The notes beneath the pieces were generated by a model that worked only from the letters and a program-made list of their open reading frames with translations, had not been told where the DNA came from and did no database searches. Both the position numbers and the translations under genes were made by a program. DNA of 10,421 nt from Flemingiibacterium sp045600005. Lineage in GTDB: Bacteria > Bacillota > Clostridia > Oscillospirales > CAG-272. This document shows positions 1-5,722 of this stretch, one piece after another. Positions within the stretch are counted from its first letter, which is position 1, and each line of letters starts with the position of its first letter. The stretch is from positions 1 to 10,421 of the forward strand of contig JAZRXB010000164.1 of the NCBI GenBank assembly GCA_045600005.1, given 5' to 3'.

Positions 1-495
1 GTTCGCCTTTTTCTCGGCGGCGCGCTTCGCTTCCGCTTCGTCAAGCCCGGCGGCGAGGTTGTCCGCGTAGTGCTTCGCCATCAGCTTTTCGCGCAGCGAC
101 TCGTAATGCGCCGCGTCTTCCTCCATCGCGCGGAGAAATTCCTCCTTCGCTTCGGGGACCGCTTCGATCTCGGGCGGCAGGATGTACGAAAAATCGTTTT
201 TCGCCACGTACCGCTGCGACTGGACCGAGAACGACGCGATGCGGTGGCGCGTGATCTGCGCGAGGAGCGTCCGCGAAACGCCCTCGATGCCGAACGTGAA
301 CGTCACGTGCTCGACCGGCGATTCGTGGCCGAGGTCGGAGAGCAGTTTTAGGAACGATTCGACCTTTTCGGGCGTGAGATTTTCCATCAGCGTGTCGAGG
401 TCGCTTTTCGCATAGCAGAGCTTCGCGGCGGCGGCGATGAGCTTTTCCGGCTCCGGCGTGTGGCTGATCAGCTCGACTTTCATCTGTGTCTGCAT
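1..495 (-). CDS. thyX: Flavin-dependent thymidylate synthase ThyX (3' end cut by window edge)
   Basis: FAD-dependent thymidylate synthase, which makes dTMP from dUMP with methylene-tetrahydrofolate and NADPH in the cytoplasm. I translated the minus strand by hand: 165 residues are present, and the C-terminus lies beyond base 1. The diagnostic ThyX motif RHRX7S is exact: R83-H84-R85, then S93 and R95, inside RHRIASFSVQSQRY. The N-terminus (VELISHTPEPEKLIAAAAKL) and the LGHESPVEHVTFTF block at about 55-68 are also typical of the family. The start at 495 is preferred because AGGAA lies 6-7 bases upstream (502-506); an internal Met at residue 5 is a possible alternative. A GC-rich hairpin (507-512 paired with 521-526) abuts that ribosome binding site. 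The gene follows the glycosyltransferase gene by 77 bp in the same direction, so read-through is possible. The family assignment is firm. Confidence 0.95.
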   Translation of the reverse strand, partial: MQTQMKVELISHTPEPEKLIAAAAKLCYAKSDLDTLMENLTPEKVESFLKLLSDLGHESPVEHVTFTFGIEGVSRTLLAQITRHRIASFSVQSQRYVAKNDFSYILPPEIEAVPEAKEEFLRAMEEDAAHYESLREKLMAKHYADNLAAGLDEAEAKRAAEKKAN

Positions 496-544
496 GATTT
501 TTTCCTGCGCCGAACGGCGGCGGCGCGTCCTTTCTGAATTTTTT

Positions 545-564
545 CTTCCTTATTATATATAGCG
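545..564. repeat. Dispersed 20-bp repeat, copy 1
   Basis: CTTCCTTATTATATATAGCG occurs here and again, identically, at 7164-7183. Both copies are intergenic. The reverse strand carries a TATAAT and AAGGAAG, so it could act as a minimal promoter and ribosome binding site, or be one end of a repetitive element. The identity is read directly; the role is unknown. Confidence 0.7.
552..557 (-). promoter_or_regulatory. Possible -10 box upstream of thyX
   Basis: On the minus strand this reads TATAAT, about 57 bases before the thyX start. No acceptable -35 lies 16-18 bases upstream, where the sequence reads CCGGCT. The hexamer is part of a 20-bp sequence that recurs at 7164-7183, so it may belong to a repeat rather than serve thyX. 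Confidence 0.3.
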
Positions 565-572
565 CGTCGGCG

Positions 573-1349
573 TCAGCCGGTGATGATCGCGTCGTTCTTC
601 GATTTGCCGGAGAGCCTGTAAAAGATCACGCCGAACAGGAACTTCGGGAGCTTCATCATCCGCCCGATGCGCTTCGGTTCGCGCAGCAGACGGTAGAACC
701 ATTCGAGCCCGAGCCTGATGAAAATTTTCGGCGCGCGCTTCACGCTGCCCGAATAGCCGTCCAGACTGCCGCCCAGCGCAAGGCAGAGCCTGACCGACGG
801 GAGCTTGTCTTTATTCGCGGCGATCCATTTTTCCTGCGCCGGAACGCCGAGACAGACGTAGAGAACGTCGGGCGCGGCTTCGTTGATCGCTTCGATCACC
901 GCGTCGTTTTCGGGTCCCTCTTTCTTGAAATAGCCGTCGTGTACGCCGGCGACGTTCAGATTCGGGTAGGTTTCGCGCAGCTTGTCGCGCGCGGCTTCGG
1001 CGACGCCCGGCTTCGAGCCGAGGAAAAACAGCTTATGCCCCTGCTCGTTTGAAAGACGGCAGACCTCCAGACCCAGCTCGTAGCCGGCGGTCTTCGCTTT
1101 CAGCGGGCGGCGGAGGATCTTCGACGCATAGACGACGCCGATGCCGTCAGGCGTCACGAGGTCGGCGGAGTTGATGAGCGGATAGTATTCGGGCTGCTCG
1201 ACGCACATCTGAATGATCTCGGAATTGGGCGTAAACACGCATTTTGCGCTCGTTTTCGGCTCGTTCAGCCACGTTTCGCAGAGCGAAGCGGCTTCGGCGA
1301 GGGTCACGTTGTCGACCCCGACGCCGCGGATGCAGATTCTTTCGTTCAT
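573..1349 (-). CDS. WecG/TagA/CpsF family glycosyltransferase
   Basis: 258-residue protein of the WecG/TagA/CpsF family (GT26). Members transfer N-acetylmannosamine or a related sugar to a lipid-linked N-acetylglucosamine, making wall teichoic acid linkage units or surface polysaccharides at the inner membrane face. Family signatures seen: FTPNSEII at 39-46 (T40, N42), ADLVTPDGIG at 62-71 with D68 (the position of the proposed catalytic Asp), FFLGSKPGV at 108-116, LGVPAQEKW at 167-175, LGGSLDGYSG, and the basic C-terminal tail from about 212 that attaches this family to the membrane. The start at 1349 is preferred over an in-frame extension to 1736: GGGAG sits 5 bases upstream and a strong promoter lies at 1384-1412, inside the would-be extension. 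Length is normal for the family. The acceptor and the polymer are not determinable; no other cell-wall genes are visible here. Confidence 0.93.
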   Translation of the reverse strand: MNERICIRGVGVDNVTLAEAASLCETWLNEPKTSAKCVFTPNSEIIQMCVEQPEYYPLINSADLVTPDGIGVVYASKILRRPLKAKTAGYELGLEVCRLSNEQGHKLFFLGSKPGVAEAARDKLRETYPNLNVAGVHDGYFKKEGPENDAVIEAINEAAPDVLYVCLGVPAQEKWIAANKDKLPSVRLCLALGGSLDGYSGSVKRAPKIFIRLGLEWFYRLLREPKRIGRMMKLPKFLFGVIFYRLSGKSKNDAIITG

Positions 1350-1383
1350 GATTCTCCCTGACGCTTTCTTTAAGGTTATTACC

Positions 1384-1412
1384 ATTATAGCACAAACCGC
1401 CGCCGATTGCAA
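1384..1412 (-). promoter_or_regulatory. Promoter of the glycosyltransferase gene
   Basis: On the minus strand: TTGCAA (-35, 1407-1412), a 17-bp spacer and TATAAT (-10, 1384-1389) preceded by TGTGC, i.e. an extended TGn -10. The transcription start should fall near 1377, giving a leader of about 28 nt. Confidence 0.85.
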
Positions 1413-1567
1413 GCCCTGCGGCGAAAATCGGGCGGGAAAACGGAGGGGGGAAAGGTTGGCGCAAAAAACGGGCGAAAAAGGGAGGGGGGGAGCGGTATCA
1501 TATAAAAAATGTGAATATTTCATGACGAAATTAGAAAAAATGAGTAGCTTTTCCGCCGCTTTGGGTG

Positions 1568-1573
1568 TATAAT
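1568..1573 (+). promoter_or_regulatory. -10 box of the surface protein gene
   Basis: TATAAT at 1568-1573, with a predicted start near 1580. The -35 region (TAGCTT at 17 bp) matches consensus poorly. The upstream stretch 1501-1540 is very A-rich and could act as an UP element or depend on an activator. The -10 is convincing; the rest is inference. Confidence 0.6.
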
Positions 1574-1575
1574 AG

Positions 1576-1601
1576 TTTTGCGCATGAAAAAATACGCAAA
1601 A
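1576..1601 (+). promoter_or_regulatory. 5' stem-loop in the surface protein mRNA leader
   Basis: TTTTGCG (1576-1582) pairs with CGCAAAA (1595-1601) around a 12-nt loop, immediately at the predicted 5' end of the transcript. The ribosome binding site AAAGGGAG (1608-1615) stays outside it, 8 bases before the ATG. 5'-terminal stem-loops of this kind are known to protect abundant mRNAs (for example ompA) from decay; that role is inferred here. Confidence 0.5.
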
Positions 1602-1623
1602 TATACGAAAGGGAGATATTCTC

Positions 1624-2460
1624 ATGAAAAAACTTCTCGCATCGGTTCTCGCAGCAGCCTGCCTTCTCAGCGCAGCTGTTCTGCCTGTATCCGCTATCAC
1701 GAAGGCTGACCAGCCTATCACCGGCGGCAACACCAAGTTCGGTCAGGCCGAAATGATGTACACCGGCGAACCGACCGCTACCTCCGCATGGTCGAACGCA
1801 TTCTGCAACGAAGACTGGACCGGCTGCCGCTGGACCGCAGCTACCGAAGACGGCATCGCCTGCATCAAGGTCGTTCCCGTGACCGGCAAGACCAACCACT
1901 ACATGGACTTCAACTGGTATCAGTGGAACAACGACAAGTACTATCCGTCTCTCGACTGCTCGCAGTACAAGTTCATCAAGGCGAAGTACAAGTTCAACGA
2001 CGCCGCAGCAAAGGTCGTCGGCAAGTCTCAGTTCTGGGCATCTCAGGATTCCCCGAAGCTCTCCGCGACCCTCGGCACCGGCACGGTCTCCTTCGATCTG
2101 CCGCACACTGCTAACAAGTGGGAAACCGTCACCGTCGACCTCTCCGGTCTCGAGCTGAAGAAGGATTCCACCACCGCGAAGTGGACTGAAACCACCATCC
2201 GTCAGTTCCGTTACTATCCTTTCGGAACCGCTGCGATCCCGGACGATGCAGTATGCTTCATCGAGTACATCGCATTCTTCAAGACCAAGGCAGAAGCTGA
2301 CGCTTATCAGGGCCCCGCAGCAGAAGCAGCAGCAGCCGCAGAAGCAGCCAAGAAGGCAGCTACCCCCGCAGCAGCAAAGACCGCTGACCCGATCGCTCTG
2401 GTCGTTCTCGCAGCATCCGCTTCGATGGGTCTTGCATTCGTCGCATCCAAGAAGCACTGA
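1624..2460 (+). CDS. Secreted, C-terminally membrane-anchored surface protein, probably abundant
   Basis: 278 residues, not assignable to a named family. Layout: signal peptide 1-24 (KK, hydrophobic core, VSA cleavage site); a beta-rich domain at about 40-228 with many aromatics and the pattern YKFIKAKYKF ... WETVTVDLSGL ... IRQFRYYPFG ... CFIEYIAFFKT, reminiscent of galactose-binding-like or carbohydrate-binding jelly rolls; an Ala/Glu/Lys spacer at 230-252; then KTADP, a hydrophobic segment 256-274 and the basic end KKH. This copies the layout of a sortase signal (motif, membrane span, positive tail), but with T253-A-D255 in place of LPXTG. Codon choice differs from the neighbours: GCA/GCT for Ala, AAG and AAC throughout, few rare codons, as in highly expressed genes. 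A strong ribosome binding site (AAAGGGAG, spacing 8) fixes the start. Function is unknown; glycan binding or a coat role is a guess. Confidence 0.85.
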   Translation: MKKLLASVLAAACLLSAAVLPVSAITKADQPITGGNTKFGQAEMMYTGEPTATSAWSNAFCNEDWTGCRWTAATEDGIACIKVVPVTGKTNHYMDFNWYQWNNDKYYPSLDCSQYKFIKAKYKFNDAAAKVVGKSQFWASQDSPKLSATLGTGTVSFDLPHTANKWETVTVDLSGLELKKDSTTAKWTETTIRQFRYYPFGTAAIPDDAVCFIEYIAFFKTKAEADAYQGPAAEAAAAAEAAKKAATPAAAKTADPIALVVLAASASMGLAFVASKKH

Positions 2461-2643
2461 GTTTCAGGTACTTTAACCAAGCGCGCTGATCACGCGCTCC
2501 TGTCCGGTCAAACGGACAAGATCCGTCGGGAAGTGAAACAGCTTCCGGCGGTAAGCGGACGGTCCCGTGATGAAGGAACGCTCCGTTCTAAGGCGGGCGG
2601 GGGAACGAGAGCTCCCGCTCCGCCGTCTGTTTCTTCATGATTG
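2461..2643 (+). other. Structured 3' UTR or candidate non-coding RNA
   Basis: No gene is seen here, but there are successive hairpins between the stop codon and the terminator: 2480-2485 with 2493-2498; 2501-2506 with 2513-2518; 2523-2533 with 2542-2551 (one bulge); and a long one, 2570-2579 with 2629-2638 enclosing 2592-2601 with 2614-2624 (one bulged T). Every stem is readable by eye. I do not recognise the fold as a named RNA class. It may stabilise the upstream mRNA or be released as a small RNA. Confidence 0.5.
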
Positions 2644-2672
2644 AGCCCGGTCTTCACAGACCGGGCTTTTTT
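2644..2672 (+). terminator. Intrinsic terminator of the surface protein transcript
   Basis: A 10-bp stem (AGCCCGGTCT with AGACCGGGCT) around the TCAC loop, followed by a T run (2667-2672). A textbook rho-independent terminator. Confidence 0.93.
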
Positions 2673-2984
2673 GTTTTGCCGACGATCGGGCATTGCGTTT
2701 GAAGTTCCGGCGGCGCGCTCCATATCCGAACGGAGAACAGCGGCACTGTGACGAAATCCGCGCGGCGTGACTTTTGTCCGAACGGAAAATTCATGCATAT
2801 TGTCGGTATACGGGAGCAGTATTTAACATCCAAACGGCAAATAGCGGCATATTGACGAAAATCATGCGGTAAACTTCATAACATAACGCTTAAAATTCGG
2901 CAAAGTAACGTCATTCATACGGTATATACCAAACACGGACATTGAGATTCGGCATAGTGACGAAATTTCGGTGCAGGACGAAAG
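2673..2984. repeat. Degenerate tandem array, about 52-bp period
   Basis: Non-coding stretch of about 310 bp. A core like CGGCATAGTGACGAAAT recurs at 2741, 2793 (diverged), 2845, 2898 and 2950, at spacings of 52, 52, 53 and 52. Three units begin TCCGAACGG, TCCGAACGG and TCCAAACGG at 2725, 2777 and 2829. A weaker unit may start near 2673, with CGGGCATTGCG at 2689. Units diverge strongly from each other, no unit is open in frame across the array, and no gene or promoter is visible in it. A lone core-like sequence, ATTCGGCACTGTACGAC, also occurs near 5575. Confidence 0.6.
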
Positions 2985-3009
2985 TCACCTCCGACGCCGA
3001 AAAGCCGGC

Positions 3010-3043
3010 AAAAAAGCCCTTCGGCAGAGCCGAAGGGCTTTTT
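3010..3043. terminator. Bidirectional intrinsic terminator after the first AraC gene
   Basis: A 15-bp perfect stem (3011-3025 with 3029-3043) around AGA, with GC-rich GCCCTTCGGC arms flanked by A5 and T5. It gives a T run on both strands, so it can end the AraC transcript from the right and anything transcribed from the left. The 97 bases between it and the AraC stop hold nothing I recognise. Confidence 0.9.
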
Positions 3044-3140
3044 GTGTGTATAGCAGATACGCCGACGGACGAACGTCTGTGGTCAGCGCGAACGCCTGCG
3101 GGCGGCGCTTGAAATGCCGGCGATCCCGGTGGCGCGGACG

Positions 3141-4007
3141 TCATTCCTCCGCGTCCCAGTCGGAGACCGCGCCCGTCGTCTTGGCGAATTTCGACGGCGA
3201 AACGCCGATGCGCTGCGTGAACGACCGGATGAAATGCGACTCGCTGACGAATCCGCACGCATACGTCACGTCGGACGGCTTGTTGCCCAGCGAAAGCATC
3301 CGGACCGCTTCCGCCGTGCGGATGTCGAGGATATACTGCTTGAGCGTCGTGTTCATGACCGACTTGAAGTCCGCGTCGAGCTTCTGCCGGCTGACGAAAA
3401 ACTCGCGCGACAGATCGTCCGCCGAAAGCGGCTCGCTGTAATGCGACGAAATGTACTTCACCACGTCGTAAATGTACGACTGCTTGCTGGCGGGCGCGGC
3501 GGGCGCGAGCGCGAGGTTCATGTGCCGCCCGACCAGTTCGAGCAGCGTGACGAGCAGCAGACGGTGCGCGTTTTCCTCGCCCTCGCCGTCCCGCCACATC
3601 GAAAGCCGCGCGAACAGCTCGTCCCTGAACTCGTCCGCCGGGATGACCGTCAGACTGTTCGCATAGATCGCGTTCAGGTTGAAATACCGCGCGTCAAAGC
3701 TCTCGGCAAGCTCGCGCGAAAAGTGAAAAACGTAGCATTCGTAGGGAACATCGCGCAGGGCGTGGCTCATGTGAAAGGAGTAGGGCGCGTGCAGGATGAC
3801 GCAGGGACCGTTCATCAGGCGGTTTTCCGCGCCTGCCAGCAGATTGACCTGACCGGCGATGGTGACGGTCAGCTCGTAGTGCGCGTGAAAATGCTGGATC
3901 TCGTTTTTCAACCCGTCGGGCAGCTTCCAGTCGGCGTCCGGCTGATCGCTGTAAACGCGGTGAAAACAGAACAGATCTTCTGAAAAATCGTGAAAGATCG
4001 TTCGCAT
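3141..4007 (-). CDS. AraC family transcriptional regulator (cupin sensor plus HTH)
   Basis: 288-residue one-component regulator. The N-terminal cupin-like ligand domain is at about 30-150, with the metal/sugar-pocket style cluster QHFHAHYELT (H39, H41, H43) followed by GPCVILHAPYSFH. The C-terminal AraC DNA-binding domain is at about 177-277, with HTH1 around 194-215 (LSADDLSREFFVSRQKLDADF) and HTH2 around 243-268 (KPSDVTYACGFVSESHFIRS), the latter being the usual PROSITE-type AraC signature region. The start at 4007 has AAGGAGG 6-7 bases upstream. It is divergent from the MFS permease with a 230-bp shared control region containing an 11-bp direct repeat, so it probably controls the permease, and perhaps the hydrolase, in response to a sugar. 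Ligand unknown. Family assignment firm, target inferred. Confidence 0.93.
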   Translation of the reverse strand: MRTIFHDFSEDLFCFHRVYSDQPDADWKLPDGLKNEIQHFHAHYELTVTIAGQVNLLAGAENRLMNGPCVILHAPYSFHMSHALRDVPYECYVFHFSRELAESFDARYFNLNAIYANSLTVIPADEFRDELFARLSMWRDGEGEENAHRLLLVTLLELVGRHMNLALAPAAPASKQSYIYDVVKYISSHYSEPLSADDLSREFFVSRQKLDADFKSVMNTTLKQYILDIRTAEAVRMLSLGNKPSDVTYACGFVSESHFIRSFTQRIGVSPSKFAKTTGAVSDWDAEE

Positions 4008-4050
4008 GAAACCCCTCCTTCCTCCATTGTGCCGATAATTTACCGACTAT

Positions 4051-4079
4051 ATTATAACATGGATTTTTGCATATTTCAA
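4051..4079 (-). promoter_or_regulatory. Promoter of the first AraC regulator
   Basis: On the minus strand: TTGAAA (-35, 4074-4079), 17-bp spacer, TATAAT (-10, 4051-4056) with TGT just before it (extended -10). Leader of about 37 nt. Confidence 0.85.
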
Positions 4080-4132
4080 GCATAATTTCTCAAATTTGCC
4101 GTCGGATTCTGTCATATCTTTCATATTTCATA

Positions 4133-4167
4133 AAATCGGTCAACATTTCACCGAACAAATCGGTCAA
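4133..4167 (+). promoter_or_regulatory. Direct-repeat candidate operator between AraC and permease genes
   Basis: AAATCGGTCAA occurs at 4133-4143 and identically at 4157-4167, start-to-start 24 bp. The second copy ends 8 bp before the permease -35. An inverted ACCGA lies between them (4150-4154). AraC-family proteins commonly bind tandem half-sites next to a -35, at about 21 bp, so 24 bp is slightly long. The repeat is seen; its binding by the adjacent regulator is inferred. Confidence 0.55.
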
Positions 4168-4175
4168 GGTTAGTC

Positions 4176-4204
4176 TTGCATTGCCGGGCGAAATGTGCTA
4201 TAAT
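4176..4204 (+). promoter_or_regulatory. Promoter of the MFS permease gene
   Basis: TTGCAT (4176-4181), 17-bp spacer, TATAAT (4199-4204) preceded by TGTGC (extended -10). Predicted start near 4211 and a leader of about 27 nt. Confidence 0.87.
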
Positions 4205-4237
4205 GTCAGTATCAAATCAAGACCCGGAGAAATTCAG

Positions 4238-5539
4238 ATGAACCGCATCGTCAGACTTTCCGCCCTTACGGACGCGCGCAAGGGGCGGACCATGTTCGCT
4301 TTCTGCTTCATTTTTTATTTTGTGCTTTACCTCGGACGTCTCAACTGGAACGCCGCGCTGACCGAGATCACCCGCACGGGCATGATGGACAAGGACGTGG
4401 GCGGCTTCGTGGGGACCGTCTTTTTCGTCGCATACGGGGCGGGGCAGTTCGTCAACGGCATTCTTTCCGATAAGCTGTCGCCGTTCGGACTCGTCGGACT
4501 GTCGCTCGGACTGTCGGGCGGGTGCAATCTGCTCATGTACGCCGTCGCGCTGGGCGGCATGAACCCCGCCGCCGTCATGGTCGTCTGGGGGCTCAACGGC
4601 TACGCGCAGTCGGCGGTCTGGCCGACGCTCATCCGCATCGTTTCGACCGTTCTGCCCGAAGATCAGCGCGTGTCGGCGGGCGTGAATATGCTGGCGACGA
4701 CCGCGGTCGGCACGGTCCTCGCGTCTCTCCTGTCGAGCGCGATCATGCAGGCGCTCACGTGGAAGGAAGTTTTCCTGATCCCGGGCGGCATCCTGATCGC
4801 CGCCGCGCTCTGCTGGCTTTTCGGCACGAAGCCGATCGCGAAGCTGTCGCTCTCGTATGAGGTGAAATTGCCGAAAAATTCCGTCGAATTGACCAAAGAA
4901 ACGCCGGACGGCGAAGGCGAGCGCTCGGTCTTCCGCCTGATGCTCGCGTCGGGCGCGCTGTTCATGCTCGCGCCGATCGTCTGCTTTGCGATCATCAAGG
5001 ACGGTCTGATGACGTGGACGCCGACGATGCTCGCCGAAATTTTCGACAAGCCGTCCTATTTTACCGTCCGCGTCTCGACCTTCATCCCGCTCATCAGCTT
5101 TTTCGGCGCGGGTCTGTCGAAGCTCGTGATGGAAAAATGGCTGCACGACGAGCTGAAATCGTCGGCGTTCATGTTTTCGCTCGCGAGCGTGTCGCTCATC
5201 CTGCTGATCACCGTCGGAATGCACAATATGTGGCTGATGCTTTTGTTCAGTTCGATCATTATCATGTCGATGCTCGGCATCAACACGATGTATATCAGCC
5301 TTGTTCCGCTCCGTTTCGCCAAATTCGGCAAGACCGCGACGCTGACCGGCGTCCTCAACTCGGCAGCGGCGGTCGCGTCGGGCGTGGCAACGTGGCTCGC
5401 CGGGCGCGTTTCAAAGAGCGCGGGCTGGACGGTCACGTCGATCATGTGGTTCGCGGTCGGCATGATCGGATTGACGCTGACGCTGCTCATCTATCCGCGC
5501 TGGAAAAAATTCACGAAGAACGACCGCGGCTCCCGCTGA
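4238..5539 (+). CDS. MFS permease, organophosphate:phosphate antiporter (GlpT/UhpT)-like
   Basis: 433-residue inner-membrane transporter with about 12 hydrophobic segments. The N-terminal YLGRLNWNAALTEI (R34, N36) resembles the substrate-binding Arg region of the OPA family (GlpT, UhpT, and related regulators). The MFS loop 2-3 motif is present as GxxSDKLSPFG (S77, D78, K79), and NGYAQSAVWPTLIRIVS matches the OPA-type helix 4 region. This suggests uptake of a phosphorylated or otherwise anionic small molecule by exchange or symport, although remote members take sugars or sugar acids. The start at 4238 has GGAGA 7 bases upstream, just after the promoter at 4176-4204; an upstream in-frame ATG at 4067 lies before the promoter and is rejected. 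It is divergent from the AraC regulator. Superfamily certain, OPA placement likely, substrate unknown. Confidence 0.88.
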   Translation: MNRIVRLSALTDARKGRTMFAFCFIFYFVLYLGRLNWNAALTEITRTGMMDKDVGGFVGTVFFVAYGAGQFVNGILSDKLSPFGLVGLSLGLSGGCNLLMYAVALGGMNPAAVMVVWGLNGYAQSAVWPTLIRIVSTVLPEDQRVSAGVNMLATTAVGTVLASLLSSAIMQALTWKEVFLIPGGILIAAALCWLFGTKPIAKLSLSYEVKLPKNSVELTKETPDGEGERSVFRLMLASGALFMLAPIVCFAIIKDGLMTWTPTMLAEIFDKPSYFTVRVSTFIPLISFFGAGLSKLVMEKWLHDELKSSAFMFSLASVSLILLITVGMHNMWLMLLFSSIIIMSMLGINTMYISLVPLRFAKFGKTATLTGVLNSAAAVASGVATWLAGRVSKSAGWTVTSIMWFAVGMIGLTLTLLIYPRWKKFTKNDRGSR

Positions 5540-5627
5540 ACGTTCGCGGGATATCCGACGATTCGTGCCATGCCGATTCGGCACTGTACGACAGAAAAAC
5601 GATAAAAAAGTGAAAAATCACCGTCAG

Positions 5628-5658
5628 ACCGCCGGATTCTCTTGACAAATCCGGCGGT
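5628..5658 (+). promoter_or_regulatory. Inverted repeat embracing the -35 box of the hydrolase-like gene
   Basis: An 11-bp perfect inverted repeat (ACCGCCGGATT 5628-5638 with AATCCGGCGGT 5648-5658) has TTGACA in its loop. Only three T follow, so it is a poor terminator. A third copy of the core CCGCCGGA lies at 5683-5690 inside another small hairpin (5682-5697). It could be an operator, or a weak terminator for the upstream permease. The 88 bases from 5540 to here hold no gene, only a hairpin-forming TGCCGATTCGGCA near 5571. Confidence 0.5.
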
Positions 5659-5670
5659 TTGCTGTACAAT
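5642..5670 (+). promoter_or_regulatory. Promoter of the hydrolase-like gene
   Basis: A perfect TTGACA (5642-5647), 17-bp spacer and TACAAT (5665-5670). Predicted start near 5677; the leader of about 46 nt contains the TCCGCCG/CGGCGGA hairpin. Confidence 0.85.
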
Positions 5671-5722
5671 AAGGTAGAAGCTCCGCCGGACGGCGGAAAA
5701 TCAACGGATCTGTGAGGGAATT

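Noticed and set aside
1350..1736. In-frame N-terminal extension of the glycosyltransferase to 1736
   Set aside because: The added residues do not resemble the family, the extension spans the gene's own promoter (1384-1412), and the start at 1349 has a ribosome binding site and gives normal family length.
1531..2457. Long open frame antisense to the surface protein gene
   Set aside because: Cys/Gly-rich composition artefact of the Ala-rich gene on the other strand; no ribosome binding site and no family resemblance.
2461..2643. Assignment of the 3' UTR to a known RNA class (raiA-type, 6S, SRP RNA)
   Set aside because: I could not identify class-specific conserved bases, and the neighbour is not a raiA gene; left as an unnamed structured RNA.
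2725..2984. CRISPR array interpretation of the 52-bp repeats
   Set aside because: The whole unit drifts, with no constant repeat alternating with unique spacers, and no cas gene is present.
3114..3983. Long plus-strand open frame over the first AraC gene
   Set aside because: Arg/Val/Asp-rich shadow of a clear AraC-family gene on the minus strand.
4067..4237. In-frame upstream start of the MFS permease
   Set aside because: It lies before the promoter at 4176-4204 and runs through the regulatory region; 4238 has a good ribosome binding site and the family N-terminus.
4217..5224. Long minus-strand open frame over the permease gene
   Set aside because: Arg/Asp/Glu/His-rich shadow of a membrane protein gene with its own promoter.
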